DNA from: Curtobacterium sp. ZW137
GTDB taxonomy: Bacteria > Actinomycetota > Actinomycetes > Actinomycetales > Microbacteriaceae
Reading direction: 5' to 3'
Length of the DNA stretch: 64,000 nucleotides
Assembly (NCBI RefSeq): GCF_003762905.1
Contig: NZ_RJKS01000001.1
Location: 558,001 to 622,000 of the forward strand
Below the pieces are notes generated by a model. That model was not told where the DNA came from. It did not search any database and worked only from the letters and a program-made list of their open reading frames with translations. Within the stretch, counting starts at the first letter, position 1, and each line of letters starts with the position of its first letter. Shown here one piece after another: positions 14,879 through 22,143 of this stretch. Position numbers and translations under genes: made by a program.

Positions 14879-15205
14879 ATGTTGTACCGACGATTCGGCA
14901 GACCAGGACTCCTCGGGCTCGCCGCCCGGACCGCGGTCGTCGCGGGGACCGCGTCAGCGGTCGGCGGCGCGATGCGGAACCGCCAGCAGCGGGCCGCGGA
15001 CGAACGCGCCTCGGCCGACGCGTGGGACGCCGAGCAGACCGTGCCGATGGCGCCACCGGCTCCCGCGCAGGCCCCACCGGTCGCGCCGGCGCCCGCCGAG
15101 CCGGACCTGATGACCGAACTGGAACGACTCGGCCAGCTCAAGCAGCAGGGGCTGCTCAGCGACGACGAGTTCGCCGCCGCGAAGCAGCGACTGATCAGCG
15201 GCTGA
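14879..15205 (+). CDS. SHOCT-domain small protein
   Basis: 108 residues. A basic/glycine-rich N-terminus with one weak hydrophobic stretch (LLGLAARTAVVAGTASAVGG) and a Pro/Ala-rich linker (about 57-74) lead to a C-terminal SHOCT motif (ELERLGQLKQQGLLSDDEFA). TAGGAG lies 6 nt before the ATG. It follows the DUF6325 gene by 8 bp; the DUF6325-SHOCT pairing is common in actinobacteria. Role unknown, possibly oligomerisation or membrane association. Confidence 0.85.
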   Translation: MLYRRFGRPGLLGLAARTAVVAGTASAVGGAMRNRQQRAADERASADAWDAEQTVPMAPPAPAQAPPVAPAPAEPDLMTELERLGQLKQQGLLSDDEFAAAKQRLISG

Positions 15206-15249
15206 CGACCCCTCGAGACCAGACACCAGACACCACAGGAGGACATCCC

Positions 15250-15750
15250 ATGGCAACGACGACCACCGCAAGCGACTCGACAGTCGGCGTCTTCGCGTCG
15301 AGCGACGAAGCGCTCGGCGCCGCGAAGGCCCTCAAGGACGCCGGGTACGGCGACGACGTCGTCTCGATCGTCGGGAAGGGCGTGAAGGACGACAAGAAGG
15401 TGCACGGTTGGATCCCGGTCGGGAACGAAGCAGGGACCTTCGGCGGCTGGGGCGCCCTCTGGGGAGCGTTGACCGGGTGGCTCCTCCTCGGGTTCGTCTG
15501 GTTGCCCGGCATCGGCTGGGTCGCCGCCGCCGGGTGGCTCGCGAGCACGCTCGTCGGCGCCGGCATCGGCGCAGGACTCGGCGCGCTCATCGGCCTGGCA
15601 GTCCCCGAGGAGGAGATCCCGCAGTACGAGGACGACCTCAAGGCCGACCGCTACCTCGTGGTCGTCCACGGCGACGCCGCGACCGTGGACGAAGCACACC
15701 GCATCATCGACGCCGCCGGTCCGGTGCGCGTCAACCGATACACCAAGTGA
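15250..15750 (+). CDS. General-stress-17M-like glycine-zipper membrane protein
   Basis: 166 residues. The N-terminal alpha/beta domain (TVGVFASSDEALGAAKALKD) resembles the heat-induced stress YflT / general stress 17M fold. A membrane hairpin (about 76-120, rich in GAGIGAGLGALIG) and a C-terminal beta segment (DRYLVVVHGDAATVDEAHRI) follow. The whole layout parallels the DUF1269 protein encoded next. GGAGG lies just upstream of the ATG at 15250. The gap of about 45 bp from the preceding gene shows no terminator. Confidence 0.8.
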   Translation: MATTTTASDSTVGVFASSDEALGAAKALKDAGYGDDVVSIVGKGVKDDKKVHGWIPVGNEAGTFGGWGALWGALTGWLLLGFVWLPGIGWVAAAGWLASTLVGAGIGAGLGALIGLAVPEEEIPQYEDDLKADRYLVVVHGDAATVDEAHRIIDAAGPVRVNRYTK

Positions 15751-15778
15751 TGACCGCCAACAACCGAAGGAAACGACC

Positions 15779-16273
15779 ATGGCAGACCTCATCGTGATCT
15801 CGTTCGACGACGACAAGAACGCCGTCGCCGCGTACGAGGAAGTGCAACAGCTGCAGAGCGACCTCGTCGTCGAACTCGCGGGCCTCGCGCTCGTCCACGT
15901 CGACGACAAGGGCAAGACGCACGTGGAGACCCCGGGACCGGCGGGCAACGTCGGCGCCGGAGCCGCCGGCGGTGCCCTGTTCGGCACCCTCCTCGGGCTC
16001 CTATTCTTCGTGCCGTTCTTCGGACTGGTCATCGGCGGCGCGCTCGGCGCGCTGTTCGCCGGCCTCGACAAGACCGGCCTGAACGCGGAGTTCCGCGACC
16101 GTGTGAAGTCCGCCGTCGCAGACGGACGATCGGCAGTCGTGATCTACGCGACGAAGATCACCGAGGACAAGTTCGGCGAGGCGCTGTCGCGCTTCAACGG
16201 GACCATCGTGCAGACCTCGCTCTCCGCCACGGACGAGCACGAGCTCGCGCACGACATGACCGGCGCTCGCTGA
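15779..16273 (+). CDS. DUF1269 family membrane-associated stress protein, paralogue 2
   Basis: 164 residues and clearly paralogous to the 4778 gene: MADLIVISFDDDKNAVAAYE, then GLALVHVDDKGKTHVETPG, the glycine-rich hairpin with LLGLLFFVPFFGLVIGGALG (about 72-100), and SAVVIYATKITEDKF. Having both paralogues behind the same operator type suggests two stoichiometric or differently timed pools. Function unknown. It starts 28 bp after the previous gene, with AGGAAACG upstream. Confidence 0.9.
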   Translation: MADLIVISFDDDKNAVAAYEEVQQLQSDLVVELAGLALVHVDDKGKTHVETPGPAGNVGAGAAGGALFGTLLGLLFFVPFFGLVIGGALGALFAGLDKTGLNAEFRDRVKSAVADGRSAVVIYATKITEDKFGEALSRFNGTIVQTSLSATDEHELAHDMTGAR

Positions 16274-16291
16274 GCCAGGGAGGGCCGGACC

Positions 16292-17011
16292 ATGGGTGCG
16301 CTCATCCTCGGACTCATCGCACCGGCCCTCGGGATCCTGCTCAGCCCGCTCGCGATCATGGCGCTCGTCGCCGAGCTGCTGTCACGGCGGTACCGGGCGA
16401 ACGGGATCGCCTTCGCCACCGGCTGGCTGCTCGCGACGGTCGTCGTCACCGGGGTCGCCGTGGCGGTCTTCACCGCGATCGACTTCCACCCCCGCACCGA
16501 CGCTCCGCTCTGGGCGGGCGTGGTCCGCCTGGTCATCGCGGTCGTCCTGATCCTCACCGCCGTCTGGGTCTTCCGTCGCGGCGGGAAGGACCTGCAGAAG
16601 ATGTCGGAGGCGTCCACGCCCGAACAGGTGGCGGCCGCGACCCCGCAGTTGCCCGGGTGGCTGCAGAAGGTCAGCGAGTTCTCGCCGGGACGTTCCCTGG
16701 CGCTCGGCTTCGGGATCTTCGCGGTGAACCCCGTCGATGCGTCGTGCGCGATCATCGCCGGCATCGACGTCGCCGGCGCTCCGGTCACCTTCGGCGCTGG
16801 CGCCGCGGTGGCCGTCGGGTTCGTCGTCGTCGCGGTCGTCCCGATCGTCGTCCCGGTCTGCTTCGTCCTCGCCCGCGGCGACGCGGCTGCACCACTGCTC
16901 GAAGGACTGCGGACCTGGATCGCGGGGCACACGAACGTGCTGAACGCCGCGCTCATCCTCGTCATCGGTGCCCTGCAGCTGCAGAAGGCCGTCTCTGCCC
17001 TGATCTCCTGA
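16292..17011 (+). CDS. GAP/Sap-family membrane protein, copy 2
   Basis: 239 residues with six predicted helices. MGALILGLIAPALGILLSPL, a central loop with RGGKDLQKMSEASTPEQ, and NPVDASCAIIAGIDVAG followed by more helices match the GAP family. These membrane proteins are linked to export or placement of surface lipids in mycobacteria. AGGGAGG lies before the ATG. It sits 18 bp after DUF1269 in the operon. Confidence 0.82.
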   Translation: MGALILGLIAPALGILLSPLAIMALVAELLSRRYRANGIAFATGWLLATVVVTGVAVAVFTAIDFHPRTDAPLWAGVVRLVIAVVLILTAVWVFRRGGKDLQKMSEASTPEQVAAATPQLPGWLQKVSEFSPGRSLALGFGIFAVNPVDASCAIIAGIDVAGAPVTFGAGAAVAVGFVVVAVVPIVVPVCFVLARGDAAAPLLEGLRTWIAGHTNVLNAALILVIGALQLQKAVSALIS

Positions 17012-17034
17012 CAGTGCCCCGAGAGGAACGCAGC

Positions 17035-18363
17035 ATGACCACCATCGAGGACGAACTCGCCGCACTCCGAGCCGAGAACGCGACGCTCCGCGACCGGCTC
17101 GGGCAGCAGGAGACCCCTCGTCGACGCGGATGGGGATGGGCGATCCCGTCCGCCGCCCTGATCATCATCGGTGCGGTGCTCGCCCCGGTCGCGGTGATCA
17201 CGACGTGGGCACAGCGGGAGGTGACCTCGACGGACGCGTTCGTCGCCACGTTCGGCCCGCTCGCGCGGGACCGTGCGGTGCAGACCTTCATCGCGAGCAG
17301 GACCGTCGACGTCATCGACGAGCGGCTCGACGTCGCCGGCCTCACCGGGACGGTCTTCGACGGGATCGCGCAGCTCGACCTCCCCCCGCGCGCCAAGAGC
17401 GCGTTGACGGCGCTCGAGGGACCGGCGACCGCCGGCATCCAGGACCTCATCAGCAGCACCGTCGACCGGTTCGTCGCCTCCGACCAGTTCGCGACGATGT
17501 GGAACGGGCTCCTCCGGACCGGGCACACCCAGTTGGTCGCGTCGCTCAGCGGCGATCGCAAGGCGGCGGTCGCGATCGGCGAGGACGGATCGATCGGCGT
17601 CCAGCTCGGCCCGGTGGTCGCCGAGGTGAAACAGCGCCTCGTCGACCGCGGGCTGACGTTCGCCGCCCGGATCCCGGCCGTCGACCGCACGATCGTCATC
17701 GCGACGTCCGACGCCGCGGTTCGCGCCCAGACGGCCTACACCCTCGTCCAGGTCACCGCGGCGTGGCTCCCGTGGCTCGTCGTCGCGTGCATCGGGATCG
17801 GCGTGGTGATGGCCAGGCGACGCGCCAGGGCCCTGACGCTCGGGGCGGTCGGCGTCGCCCTCGCGATGCTCGCCACGCTCGCGGCCCTCGGCGTGGGACG
17901 GGTCCTGGCCGTCCGGGCGTTGGCACCGGACCTGATGCCGCGGAACGCGGCCAGGGCGATCTACGACAGCGTTTCCGCGTTCGCACTGAGTGCTGCGGTC
18001 GCGGGCACGGTCCTCGCCCTGGCGGTCGCGGTGGTCGCGTGGTTCGGCGGGTCGACGGTCTCCGCGCAGTGGCTGCGACGCGGGTTCGGGAGCGGGGCGA
18101 CGACGCTCCGCGCCTGGGCCGAGTCCCACGGGGTCAGCACCGGGCGGGTCGGCGTGGAGCTGTACCGCGCGCGGGTGCTCCTCCGCACGCTCGTCGCGCT
18201 CGGGGCGGCGGCGATCATCCTGCTCCACCGGCCGCTCCAGCCGGCCCTCATCGTGTGGACCCTGGTCGGTGCCCTCGTGGTGGTCGCCGTCCTCGAGCTG
18301 GTCGCCCGACCGCCGGAGGTCGGGGCCGGCACCGTGTCCACCGTCGGAACCGAAGGGAGCTGA
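17035..18363 (+). CDS. Large four-helix membrane protein of unknown function
   Basis: 442 residues. A short N-terminal coiled coil (IEDELAALRAENATLRDRLG, about 4-23) is followed by one helix (about 36-58), a roughly 180-residue extracytoplasmic domain (VTSTDAFVATFGPLARDRAV and ISSTVDRFVASDQFATMW), and then several helices to the C-terminus (about 235-258, 263-285, 312-335, 375-425). The pattern resembles actinobacterial integral membrane proteins annotated only as hypothetical. The leucine-zipper start suggests dimerisation. GAGAGGAACG precedes the ATG. Fifth membrane protein of the operon. Confidence 0.78.
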   Translation: MTTIEDELAALRAENATLRDRLGQQETPRRRGWGWAIPSAALIIIGAVLAPVAVITTWAQREVTSTDAFVATFGPLARDRAVQTFIASRTVDVIDERLDVAGLTGTVFDGIAQLDLPPRAKSALTALEGPATAGIQDLISSTVDRFVASDQFATMWNGLLRTGHTQLVASLSGDRKAAVAIGEDGSIGVQLGPVVAEVKQRLVDRGLTFAARIPAVDRTIVIATSDAAVRAQTAYTLVQVTAAWLPWLVVACIGIGVVMARRRARALTLGAVGVALAMLATLAALGVGRVLAVRALAPDLMPRNAARAIYDSVSAFALSAAVAGTVLALAVAVVAWFGGSTVSAQWLRRGFGSGATTLRAWAESHGVSTGRVGVELYRARVLLRTLVALGAAAIILLHRPLQPALIVWTLVGALVVVAVLELVARPPEVGAGTVSTVGTEGS

Positions 18364-18368
18364 GCGCC

Positions 18369-19541
18369 GTGCCGTTCTGGAAGCACCGATCCCGTACCGA
18401 GGGACCCCCGGCGAGCACGAGCGACGACACCACGGAGCGCGCGCCGGGGGCGGGTCGGGGTCTCCGCATCATGGTCGGCCTCGCGGCGGCGGTCGTCATC
18501 GCCGTCGGCACCGCCCGGTTCGCGGGGATCATCAGCCCGACCGTGCTGGCCCTCGTCGTGACGATCTGCGTCCAGCCAGCCCGCGTCTTCCTCGAACGAC
18601 TCGGGCTCGCGCGGAGCCTCGCGTCGGCGGTCGTCATCGTCGTGATCCTGGTCCTGCTCGTCGGGTTCTCCCTGGCACTCGTGGTCTCCGTCGCCCAGTT
18701 CGCGACGCTGTTCCCGAAGTACGCGGACCAGATCCACGCCTTCGAGGAGCAGCTCGGGCACTGGCTGACCTCGCTCGGCGTCGGACAGCAGCAGGTGCAG
18801 ACGCTCCTGGCCGGGTTCGACCCAGGCAAGGTCGTCGGTGCGGTGTCGGGCCTGGTCGGCAGCGTCTTCGGGCTGGGGGTCAGCCTGGTCGTCGTCCTCG
18901 CGCTCATCGTCTTCATGACGCTCGACGCCGGGTGGGGACGACTCATCGCCGATCGGCTGCGCCCCGCCCGTCCCCGTCTCGTCGAGGCGCTGGCCGGCTT
19001 CACGGTGAGCGTGCGGCGGTACATGGTCGTGACAGCCGTGCTCGGCGCGGCGGTCGCCGCCCTCGACGCGCTGGCCCTGGTGCTCCTCGGGGTCCCGGGA
19101 GCAGCGCTGTGGGGACTCCTCGCCTTCATCACGGGGTTCATCCCGAACATCGGGTACTGGATCGGGATCATCCCCCCGGTGATCCTCGCGTTGCTCGCCA
19201 ACGGGTGGCAGAACGCGATCGTGGTGATCGTCGTCTACGCGGTGATCAACGGCGTGATCCAGTCCGGGCTGCAGCCGCACATCGTGGGGTCAGCCGTCTC
19301 CCTCAACCAGACGATCGCGTTCCTCTCGGTCGTGTTCTGGTCGGCAGTCCTCGGGCCGATGGGTGCGATCCTCGCGATCCCGCTGACCCTGCTGGTCCGT
19401 GCGGTCCTCGTCGACGCCAACCCGGACGCGCGGTGGATCCGCCCCGCGCTCGGGGACGTCACGGGACTCGGCCCGCCCTCGCGGCGTGCGGCCAGACGAG
19501 CGACGGGCAACGCCCGCACGACGACGAAGGGCACACCGTGA
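18369..19541 (+). CDS. AI-2E family (TqsA/PerM-like) transporter
   Basis: 390 residues, seven to eight helices. The conserved core is LLGVPGAALWGLLAFITGFI then PNIGYWIGIIPPVILALLAN and later VGSAVSLNQTIAFLSVVFW, the signature of the AI-2E transporter family. Members export small molecules (E. coli TqsA, autoinducer-2) or act as Na+/H+ antiporters in Gram-positives. The soluble N-terminus (about 1-28) is Ser/Thr/Arg-rich. The GTG start lies 5 bp after the previous stop; the end overlaps the next gene by GTGA. Confidence 0.88.
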   Translation: MPFWKHRSRTEGPPASTSDDTTERAPGAGRGLRIMVGLAAAVVIAVGTARFAGIISPTVLALVVTICVQPARVFLERLGLARSLASAVVIVVILVLLVGFSLALVVSVAQFATLFPKYADQIHAFEEQLGHWLTSLGVGQQQVQTLLAGFDPGKVVGAVSGLVGSVFGLGVSLVVVLALIVFMTLDAGWGRLIADRLRPARPRLVEALAGFTVSVRRYMVVTAVLGAAVAALDALALVLLGVPGAALWGLLAFITGFIPNIGYWIGIIPPVILALLANGWQNAIVVIVVYAVINGVIQSGLQPHIVGSAVSLNQTIAFLSVVFWSAVLGPMGAILAIPLTLLVRAVLVDANPDARWIRPALGDVTGLGPPSRRAARRATGNARTTTKGTP

Positions 19542-20215
19542 ACACCGCATCCCTCATCGGCGGACTCCTGCCCCAGGCGGTCACGATCGCCATCAGTCCG
19601 CTCCCGATCATCGCCGCGATCCTGATGCTCCTCTCGCCCCGCGCGAGGACGGTGGCCACGGCGTTCATGGTCGGCTGGGTGGCCGGCATCGCGATCGCGG
19701 TCATCGTCGTCACGCTGCTGTCCTCGTCGATCCCCGCCGCGGACCCGGACGCGTCGAAGCCGGTGGCGGGGATCGTGGAGCTGGTGCTGGGCGTCCTGCT
19801 GGTGCTCCTCGCGGTCCACCAGTGGCGGGGCCGACCGGCGCCGGGAACCACCGCGTCGCCGCCGAAGTGGATGGCGGCGATCGACTCGATGACCCCGGGC
19901 CGGGCCGCGGGGCTCGCGTTCCTGCTCGCCGCGGTGAACCCGAAGAACCTGATGATGGCGGTCGCCGCCGGCGTCTCGGTCGGGACCAGCGGCGCCGACG
20001 CGGCCCCGACCGTCTGGGCGCTCGTCGTCTTCATCGTGATCGCGTCGCTGAGCATCGCGGTGCCGGTCGTCGTGTTCCTGGTCGCCGGTGACCGGGTCGC
20101 CGGTGCCCTCGGCACCCTCCGGGACTGGCTCACCGCGAACAACGCGACGATCATGGCCGTCCTGCTCCTGGTGATCGGCGTGACGACCATCGGCAAGGGG
20201 ATCGGGGCCTTCTGA
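19538..20215 (+). CDS. GAP/Sap-family membrane protein, copy 3
   Basis: 225 residues. MNTASLIGGLLPQAVTIAIS, then PLPIIAAILMLLSPRARTVA and LAAVNPKNLMMAVAAGVSVG give the usual GAP-family arrangement with the conserved NPKN-like loop. Six helices. The GTG start at 19538 overlaps the AI-2E gene stop (GTGA) and its own stop overlaps the SulP start (TGATG), so the last three operon genes are tightly coupled. Confidence 0.85.
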   Translation: MNTASLIGGLLPQAVTIAISPLPIIAAILMLLSPRARTVATAFMVGWVAGIAIAVIVVTLLSSSIPAADPDASKPVAGIVELVLGVLLVLLAVHQWRGRPAPGTTASPPKWMAAIDSMTPGRAAGLAFLLAAVNPKNLMMAVAAGVSVGTSGADAAPTVWALVVFIVIASLSIAVPVVVFLVAGDRVAGALGTLRDWLTANNATIMAVLLLVIGVTTIGKGIGAF

Positions 20216-21849
20216 TGCGCATCCTCCCGGGACTCGACCGGCACTCGTGGCGCACCGAGGCCCTCGCCGGCATCACGCTCGCGGCGATCGCCATCCCGCT
20301 CAACATCGGGTACGCGCAGATCGCGGGCCTGCCGCCCACCGCCGGGCTCTACTCCCTCATCGTGCCGGGGGTGCTCTTCGCGTTGCTGGCATCGAGTCGG
20401 CAGCTCGTCGCCTCGCCGGACGCGGCCGCCGCGGCGCTCGTCGGGTCCTCGCTCGCGGGACTCGCGACCGCCGGCAGCGCGTCCTACGTGCAGCTCGCGC
20501 TGGCGCAGGCGCTCGTCGGGGCGGTCGTGTTCGCCCTCTGCGCGGTGCTGAAGCTCGGGTTCCTCGCGAACTTCCTGTCCGCGCCGATCCTGGTGGGGTT
20601 CGTCGGCGGCCTGGCGCTCGACATCCTGCTGAGCCAGGTGGCGAAGATGCTCGGCGTCAAGGTCGACAGCGGCGACGAGTTCATCCCACGGCTCGGTGAG
20701 CTGTTCGCCGGGCTCGGGACCGTGAACGTGTGGTCCGTGTGCCTCGCCGCCGGGTCCGTGGTGATCCTCATCGTGGGCCGACGTTTCCGCGCGGTGCCCT
20801 GGGCGCTCGTCGTGCTCGTCGTGACGACCCTCGTCCTGGTCGTGTTCCGCCTCGACGACGCCGGCGTGTCGGTGCTCGGGAACGTCCCGGCCGGACCGCC
20901 GACGTTCACGTGGCCACAGATCTCCTGGCACCAGTGGGTCCAGGTGCTCCCCAGCGCCGTCGCACTGACACTGGTCGCGATGGCCGAGGGGCTGCTCGTG
21001 GCCCGCCGCTACGCGGAGAAGCACGACCTCCCGGACGACGCGAACCGCGACCTCTTCGCGTTCGCGGCCGCCAACCTCGGTTCCGGGCTGACCGGCGGGT
21101 TCACGGTCGGGTCGTCGGCGTCCCGGACGGCGGCGATGGACCAGACCGGCTCACGCACACAGCTCCCGGCCCTCGTGGCGGCGGTGCTCACCCTCCTCGT
21201 GGTCTGCTTCGGGACCGCGCTGCTGCAGGACATCCCGTCGCCGGCCATCGGCGCGATCGTGGCGGTGGCCGTCGTCCCGCTGCTCGGCATCCGGGACTTC
21301 GCGCGCCTCTGGCGCCTCCGCCGGTTCGAGTTCGCGATCGCCGCGGTCTGCTTCCTCGGCGCGCTGCTCCTCGGGCCGATCATCGGCGTCGTGATCGCGT
21401 TCGTGCTCTCGTTGATCAACGTGATCCGGTCCGCCGCCAACCCACCGGTGGACGTCCTCGTGCCGGACGGGGAACCGGTCGACGTCTTCCGCGCGGCACG
21501 GGACGGGAGCGTCACGTCGGCACCGGGGGTCATCGTCCTCCGCTTCGCCGGACCGTTGTTCTTCGGCAACGCGCAGCTGTTCGCGAGCGCCGTGCGGTCG
21601 AGCGTGACGGCGGGGACGGCGGCGGGAGCGCACGCGATCGTGCTCGACTGTGGTGCCGTGACGGCGATCGACACCACGGCGGCCGACGTCGCCGCCGAGG
21701 CCTTCGCGTGGGCGCGCGAGAACGGCGTCGAGGTGGCGTTCAGTCGCGCGCGAGCGTCGACCAAGGCGGAGCTCGAACACTTCGACCTGGTGGGGGAGAG
21801 CCGGTTCTTCACGAGCAACCGCGCAGCGGTCGCCGCCCTCGGTCGCTGA
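20215..21849 (+). CDS. SulP-family anion transporter with STAS domain, copy 1
   Basis: 544 residues. The SulP signature appears early (LAGITLAAIAIPLNIGYAQI, GLPPTAGLYSLIVPGVLFAL). About ten to twelve helices follow to about 410, and a C-terminal STAS domain (about 440-540) contains FAGPLFFGNAQLF and the nucleotide-site-like ALDCGAVTAIDTTA region (written VLDCGAVTAIDTTA here). It transports sulfate, bicarbonate or other anions; specificity is unknown. Last gene of the ten-gene operon. The next gene is convergent and only 6 bp away, with no terminator between. Confidence 0.92.
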   Translation: MRILPGLDRHSWRTEALAGITLAAIAIPLNIGYAQIAGLPPTAGLYSLIVPGVLFALLASSRQLVASPDAAAAALVGSSLAGLATAGSASYVQLALAQALVGAVVFALCAVLKLGFLANFLSAPILVGFVGGLALDILLSQVAKMLGVKVDSGDEFIPRLGELFAGLGTVNVWSVCLAAGSVVILIVGRRFRAVPWALVVLVVTTLVLVVFRLDDAGVSVLGNVPAGPPTFTWPQISWHQWVQVLPSAVALTLVAMAEGLLVARRYAEKHDLPDDANRDLFAFAAANLGSGLTGGFTVGSSASRTAAMDQTGSRTQLPALVAAVLTLLVVCFGTALLQDIPSPAIGAIVAVAVVPLLGIRDFARLWRLRRFEFAIAAVCFLGALLLGPIIGVVIAFVLSLINVIRSAANPPVDVLVPDGEPVDVFRAARDGSVTSAPGVIVLRFAGPLFFGNAQLFASAVRSSVTAGTAAGAHAIVLDCGAVTAIDTTAADVAAEAFAWARENGVEVAFSRARASTKAELEHFDLVGESRFFTSNRAAVAALGR

Positions 21850-21855
21850 CGTCCC

Positions 21856-22056
21856 TCAGCGGAGTTGCCGGAGCTCGGCGATGTCGAGCCCGAGGTCGGC
21901 GAGCCGCGCCAGGAGCCCGTGCAACTGGGTCTGGTCGTCGAGGTCGCCGACCAGCAGTGTCTCGGCCGGACCGATCGGCAACAGCTCGAACTCCGGGAAC
22001 GCCGCCGTCAGGGTCTCCGACAGCGTGTACGGCAGGCGGACCTCGTAGCGGCTCAT
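21856..22056 (-). CDS. Small alpha/beta protein of the LHGLLARLxDLGL type
   Basis: 66 residues: MSRYEVRLPYTLSETLTAAF, a beta-rich middle with ETLLVGDLDDQTQLHGLLAR, then LADLGLDIAELRQLR. The motif D-Q-x-x-LHGLL-x-R-x-x-DLGL is shared by many uncharacterised small actinobacterial proteins often encoded beside regulators or stress genes. ATG 22056 was preferred to the GTG at 22062 because GGAGGG sits 5 nt upstream. Operator S7 and a -10-like GATGAT (22092-22087) precede it. Transcribed away from the LuxR gene end. Confidence 0.8.
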   Translation of the reverse strand: MSRYEVRLPYTLSETLTAAFPEFELLPIGPAETLLVGDLDDQTQLHGLLARLADLGLDIAELRQLR

Positions 22057-22115
22057 CGTCACCCTCCAGCTCGTCGTGAGGCCACGATCATCCCGCCGGA
22101 GCGGGACTGCCCGGT

Positions 22116-22132
22116 TCCCCTGAACCGGGTGA
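22116..22132 (-). promoter_or_regulatory. Operator S7 upstream of the 66-residue protein
   Basis: On the minus strand TCACCC-GGTTC-AGGGGA, 10 of 12 dyad bases. The centre (22124) is 32 bp from a -10-like GATGAT (22092-22087) of the minus-strand gene starting at 22056. The weakest site together with S9. Confidence 0.55.
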
Positions 22133-22143
22133 GGTCCGGCGGA

